In this document: positions 14,329-17,704 of the stretch, one piece after another
Numbering within the stretch: position 1 is the first letter of the stretch
Layout: the number at the start of each line of letters is the position of its first letter
Source of the DNA: an uncultured Saprospirales bacterium
GTDB lineage: Bacteria > Bacteroidota > Bacteroidia > Chitinophagales > Saprospiraceae
DNA length: 17,704 nucleotides
Assembly (NCBI GenBank): GCA_937926355.1
Contig: CALAZP010000011.1
Location: 1-17,704, forward strand
Direction of reading: 5' to 3'
The notes under the pieces: generated by a model
What the model was told of the DNA's origin: nothing
Database searches by the model: none
The model's input: the letters and a program-made list of their open reading frames with translations, nothing else
Made by a program: the position numbers and the translations under genes

Positions 14329-15599
14329 ATTAAGGAGTTTCTAGTTATTGGACAAGTCATACAGTGACTTCCGCCCCTTGCTCTTGATAATTCATTGGAC
14401 GGCAATGTAATAATGGTGTGATTCAAATTATTAGGATTGATAATACCAGCATGTACGCCGCTAAGAAACTTTTCTGCAGGTAAAATATTATATCCAGCTT
14501 CAATAAATGCTTTTTCTGTTTTTGGGTTTCTATCATAAGTCAACCCAACTCCGGGTTTTAAAGCTACTAGGTTACATCCATCTGTCCATTGTTCTCTTTC
14601 TTGATATGGAGTGATTCCTTGGCCACTAAGAATAAATGAAGTTTCCTTATCAATTTCTTTTTTTAAAAACTCGCTTAAAGATGGGTATGTGGCTTTGGGA
14701 CCTTTTTTGCGGTAAACTTCCACGTAAGAGCTTAAACCATCAATAATAATAGGTTTAAATGCTACATATTCAGCATGGTTAATTTGTGTAAATATAGTAT
14801 CTATGTGCATATAGGATCTATCCTGAGGAATATTAACCTGAACTATATTTTCAATAATGCCTTTATCAAAGAGCACATCTCTCAGTGTAGCTATGGTATG
14901 GGCATTAGTCCTTTCACTACATCCAATAAGAAGATAATTTTCATTCAATATCATAACGTCCCCTCCCTCAATTGAAATAGAAACTCCTCTTTTTGATGGA
15001 GGAAATTCATCTACCAGATTCATGTTTAAAATTTTTCCTTCAGACTTGATTTGTGAGAATAATGGGTGTGAATTGATGATGAATCTGGTTAAAAAATTTT
15101 CTCTATATCTAGCTTCCTTAGCAGCTTTAGTAATGATTAAATGATCATTAACAGTAACCGCAATATCTCTAGTAAACACAAAATTAGGTATGGGATCAAA
15201 ATAAATATGATCGGTTGCTCGGTGGTAACCGGTAATTAGAATATTGGTTAATTCCTGATCTGACACTTCGTGAAAAGTATCTATAGTCTTCCGAGGTAAT
15301 TCCTCATATTCTACAATTTGTTGAATCATTGTGGCTTTAGAATTCGCATCAGCAACTAATGCTTCAAATAGTAGTTGCTCAGTTTTCAAAACATGCTCTT
15401 GACCAATGAAAGCAGCAATGACATTAGTGAATATTTGATGTTCCTCTCGAGCTTTTGGAAGATATATAATATCATCGAATAGAAGTTCATCAGATCTCCG
15501 GGGTAAAACTCTAGAAACTCCTTCATCTGGCGCGTGAACGATTACTCTTTGTAATGGTCCTATTTCAGATTCAACCTTAATAATATTATTATCACTCAT
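14325..15599 (-). CDS. arcA: Arginine deiminase-family enzyme
   Basis: A 424-residue guanidino-group-modifying enzyme that best fits arginine deiminase (arginine to citrulline plus ammonia). The active-site elements are all visible: FDPIPNFVFTRDIA (residues 134-147), IEGGDV (210-215), the catalytic His block MHIDTIFTQI with H265, and the C-terminal nucleophile in ARGGSHCMTCPI with C413. A second cysteine, C416, lies close by. The length matches ArcA (roughly 400-420 residues). No ornithine carbamoyltransferase or carbamate kinase gene accompanies it; instead it leads an operon with a thioesterase and a YihY protein. A role in arginine catabolism or ornithine/citrulline supply is therefore inferred, and another amidinohydrolase activity is possible. 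Transcription starts within the 93-base space shared with the divergent coiled-coil gene. Confidence 0.85.
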   Translation of the reverse strand: MSDNNIIKVESEIGPLQRVIVHAPDEGVSRVLPRRSDELLFDDIIYLPKAREEHQIFTNVIAAFIGQEHVLKTEQLLFEALVADANSKATMIQQIVEYEELPRKTIDTFHEVSDQELTNILITGYHRATDHIYFDPIPNFVFTRDIAVTVNDHLIITKAAKEARYRENFLTRFIINSHPLFSQIKSEGKILNMNLVDEFPPSKRGVSISIEGGDVMILNENYLLIGCSERTNAHTIATLRDVLFDKGIIENIVQVNIPQDRSYMHIDTIFTQINHAEYVAFKPIIIDGLSSYVEVYRKKGPKATYPSLSEFLKKEIDKETSFILSGQGITPYQEREQWTDGCNLVALKPGVGLTYDRNPKTEKAFIEAGYNILPAEKFLSGVHAGIINPNNLNHTIITLPSNELSRARGGSHCMTCPITRNSLI

Positions 15600-15663
15600 T
15601 TTTTTAATTTTTTCAAATTACTTAAAAATCAATTATTATAGGGGATTCCATCAAACAATCTTA

Positions 15664-15671
15664 TATTTTTG
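15664..15671 (+). promoter_or_regulatory. Possible -7 promoter box for the coiled-coil gene
   Basis: TATTTTTG, identical to the candidate pdhA box, lies 21 bases before the ATG at 15693. AAAGG just upstream of the ATG could serve as the ribosome binding site. No TTG element is found at the expected distance, so confidence is limited. Confidence 0.3.
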
Positions 15672-15692
15672 GAAGAGTAAAATAAAGGTAAT

Positions 15693-16715
15693 ATGAATAA
15701 TAATAGCTCAGATTTTTGGAAGAAACCCGAAGGTAAAGTTGGGCTTTTGTTTATAGGTGGTTTAGTTGCAGGAATAACCCTTTTGCTAGGAACTTTTCTA
15801 CCTGCAATTATTGGACTAACTGAAGATGTTCTCAGTCTTAGTATCCTTTTAGTTTTTATTTTTTCTTTAAGCTATTTATTATTAGACGCTAGAATAAGGG
15901 CCATGTTGAGTTATTTTTTTAAATCAGCGATGAAAAAGGTAACTGGTCTTTTTATAAAAGTCGATCCTATAGAAGTTTTAAAAAATCACGTTCGAGATTT
16001 GAAACAAAAATTGGAGGATATGACGCTACATTTGAATAAGTTAAGGGGACAGATGCATCGACTAAATGAAATTATCCATAACAATAAAAGCAAAATAGAA
16101 AGTAATCTAGAATTGGCATCTAAAGCTAAAGAAGAACAACAACAAACGGTCATGATTTTAAAATCTAGAAAAGCGGGTAGATTAAAGGAATCCAATTTAA
16201 AACTAGAAGATTTATATAAGAAAATGGTTGTTCTATATAGAGTCCTAACTAAAATGCATGAGAATTCATTCATCTTAATGGAAGACGTCAAAGATCAAGT
16301 TATGGTAAAGGACCAAGAGCAAAGAGCTATTCATGCCAGTCATTCCGCTATGCAATCTGCAATGAGTATTATTAAAGGAAATCCTAATAAAAGGGTATTA
16401 TTTGATAATGCCATGGACGCTGTTGCAGAGGATGTATCCAGTAAGGTCAATGAGATGGAAAGGTTTATGGATATGTCGGCCAACTTTATGAATTCGCTAG
16501 ATCTTCAAAATGGTATATTTGAAGCAAACGGTTTGGAAATGTTAGAGAATTGGGAAAGGGAAACCACCTCTTTAATCCTCGGCGATAAAGGTAAAGAAGA
16601 TATAATTTCTAATTCTTCTGACGAAGAAGCAACATTGGATCTTAGTGAACCCGTTAAAATGGAGGGTCGAGGAAGTGATTATAAAAATCAATACGATTCT
16701 TTTTTTGAAAATTGA
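15693..16715 (+). CDS. Membrane-anchored coiled-coil protein of unknown function, PspA-like in layout
   Basis: A 340-residue protein I do not recognise. Two hydrophobic segments lie near residues 15-40 and 45-64, forming a short hairpin with both ends probably in the cytoplasm. From D91 to about 215 the sequence is strongly helical and charged (DPIEVLKNHVRDLKQKLEDM and onward), with the heptad-like hydrophobic spacing of a coiled coil. A second helical region covers 235-270. The tail (295-340) is acidic, low in hydrophobics and ends YKNQYDSFFEN. The start of the coiled coil resembles the DPxxxLxxxIRDxxxxL opening of PspA/IM30 proteins, which remodel membranes, but PspA lacks transmembrane segments, so homology is unproven. 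It is divergent from the arginine deiminase operon and directly abuts the stop of acs (no bases between). Confidence 0.75.
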   Translation: MNNNSSDFWKKPEGKVGLLFIGGLVAGITLLLGTFLPAIIGLTEDVLSLSILLVFIFSLSYLLLDARIRAMLSYFFKSAMKKVTGLFIKVDPIEVLKNHVRDLKQKLEDMTLHLNKLRGQMHRLNEIIHNNKSKIESNLELASKAKEEQQQTVMILKSRKAGRLKESNLKLEDLYKKMVVLYRVLTKMHENSFILMEDVKDQVMVKDQEQRAIHASHSAMQSAMSIIKGNPNKRVLFDNAMDAVAEDVSSKVNEMERFMDMSANFMNSLDLQNGIFEANGLEMLENWERETTSLILGDKGKEDIISNSSDEEATLDLSEPVKMEGRGSDYKNQYDSFFEN

Positions 16716-17704
16716 TTATACCGCTCCTTCTTTTATGTCTTCCACGATTTCAGGATTTAATAGGGTAGAGGTGTCACCCAAATTAGAGGTATCCCCGGAA
16801 GCTATTTTCCTTAATATCCTCCGCATAATTTTTCCAGACCTAGTTTTAGGCAATCCCTTGACAATTTGAATTTTATCAGGTTTTGCAATAGGGCCTATTT
16901 CTTTTGTAACTAAATCTAAAACTTCTTTTCTAAAGGCTTCTTCTTCTCCAACAGAATGAGATGGTATTACGTATGCATAAATTCCCTGTCCTTTGATATC
17001 ATGTGGATATCCTACCACAGCCGATTCAACTATAGCTTCATGGGTATTAATAGCATTTTCTACTTCTGCAGTTCCAATTCTATGGCCTGATACATTGATG
17101 ACATCATCTACCCGACCAATGATTCTATATAATCCGTTTTCATCTCTTTTCGCTCCATCACCTGTAAAATATTTTCCAGAAAAGATATTGAAATAAGTCT
17201 TCTTACACCTTTCATGGTCTCCATAAGTACTTCTAATCATTGAGGGCCAGGGAAATTTAATACATAATAACCCCTCTACATTATTTCCTTCTAATTCGTT
17301 TCCTTCAGCATCGACCAGACAAGGTTGTATCCCAGGCAAAGGCAAAGTAGCGTAAGTTGGCTTTTGATGTGTTATTCCTGGCAAAGTAGATATCATAATT
17401 CCTCCTGTTTCAGTTTGCCACCAGGTATCAACTATTGGGCACTTACCTTTTCCTATTTTTTCATTATACCAATCCCAAGCTTCTTTATTGATAGGTTCGC
17501 CTACGCTTCCTAATACTTTTAAATTGGATAAATCATGTCCTTCTGTATATTGATCACCTTGAGCCATTAATGCCCTAATCGCAGTGGGTGCAGTATAAAA
17601 TTGATTGACCTTAAGTTTTTCACATACTTCCCAGAACCTTCCTGCATTCGGATAGGTTGGAATTCCCTCAAACATGATAGTGGTTGCACCAGCTAATAAT
17701 GGAC
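16716..17704 (-). CDS. acs: Acetyl-CoA synthetase, N-terminal part beyond window edge
   Basis: The C-terminal half of an AMP-forming acetyl-CoA synthetase, which activates acetate to acetyl-CoA through acetyl-AMP. The frame is open to the right edge and reads GPLLAGATTIMFEGIPTYPN across the first in-window codons, so the ATG at 17675 is internal. Diagnostic blocks are the TWWQTETGG adenylate motif, YFTGDGAKRDENGLYRIIGRVDDVINVSGHRI (hinge and C-terminal domain), and KTRSGKIMRRILR, whose lysine in SGK is the catalytic residue commonly controlled by acetylation. These match acetate rather than longer-chain acyl-CoA synthetases. With pdhA it offers a second route to acetyl-CoA in this window, though the two genes are not linked in an operon. 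Confidence 0.95.
   Translation of the reverse strand, partial: PLLAGATTIMFEGIPTYPNAGRFWEVCEKLKVNQFYTAPTAIRALMAQGDQYTEGHDLSNLKVLGSVGEPINKEAWDWYNEKIGKGKCPIVDTWWQTETGGIMISTLPGITHQKPTYATLPLPGIQPCLVDAEGNELEGNNVEGLLCIKFPWPSMIRSTYGDHERCKKTYFNIFSGKYFTGDGAKRDENGLYRIIGRVDDVINVSGHRIGTAEVENAINTHEAIVESAVVGYPHDIKGQGIYAYVIPSHSVGEEEAFRKEVLDLVTKEIGPIAKPDKIQIVKGLPKTRSGKIMRRILRKIASGDTSNLGDTSTLLNPEIVEDIKEGAV

Noticed and set aside
15986..16291. Minus-strand open frame inside the coiled-coil gene
   Set aside because: The leucine/serine-rich translation is the expected antisense of a charged helical coding region; no independent signals.
1..17704. tRNA, rRNA, CRISPR, prophage or intact insertion sequence
   Set aside because: No cloverleaf-like sequence, spaced direct repeats, transposase, integrase or phage structural gene was visible on either strand.

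Overview
The window looks like an ordinary chromosomal stretch from a member of the Bacteroidota, most likely order Cytophagales. The evidence is AT-rich DNA, mostly weak Shine-Dalgarno signals, candidate TAnnTTTG-type promoter boxes, a recF gene next to a short DUF721 (DciA-like) gene, and proteins with strong Bacteroidota flavour: a dihydroorotase with a DDQVHFREPG motif, a PurK, and a MoxR/Mg-chelatase-like ATPase with INELPDL and ITPLKDRI motifs. I see no tRNA, rRNA, CRISPR array, prophage or intact insertion sequence.

Layout. 1-1196: 3' part of a MoxR/Mg-chelatase-type AAA+ ATPase, convergent with a small c-type cytochrome (1193-1612, minus). 1673-3073: DASH-type cryptochrome/photolyase, convergent with purK (3070-4218, minus). 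4245-5588: dihydroorotase, overlapping the end of a minus-strand cluster of maf, a kdsC-like HAD phosphatase and a degenerate methyltransferase-like gene (5569-7236). 7262-8857: secreted S8 protease with a large insertion, convergent with a recF-dciA pair (8854-10241, minus). 10321-12607: pyruvate dehydrogenase E1 alpha (pdhA), a membrane-anchored TPR protein and ribH, all on the plus strand. 12608-12998: the only long non-coding stretch, containing an imperfect inverted-repeat pair and a short PemK/MazF-like reading frame. 12999-15599: minus-strand operon of an arginine deiminase-family enzyme, a hotdog thioesterase and a YihY/BrkB membrane protein, overlapping by 4 and 8 bases. 15693-16715: unknown membrane-anchored coiled-coil protein. 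16716-17704: 3' part of acetyl-CoA synthetase (minus).

How the genes work together. Several serve nucleotide and cofactor metabolism (purK, pyrC, ribH, Maf house-cleaning). Others serve central carbon entry (pdhA and acs both make acetyl-CoA), replication and repair (recF, dciA-like, cryptochrome) and envelope work (kdsC, S8 protease, YihY). The set is a mosaic of short transcription units rather than one pathway. Packing is extreme: all five directly abutting convergent pairs have 0-20 bases of overlap or gap, and three of them share one TTAA tetramer as both stop codons.

I do not see a clear new multigene system. The best leads are the inverted-repeat relic at 12797-12985, the coiled-coil membrane protein at 15693-16715, the apparent methyltransferase pseudoenzyme at 6649-7236, and apparent active-site substitutions in the dihydroorotase and the AAA+ ATPase. 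The last two may be family-wide.
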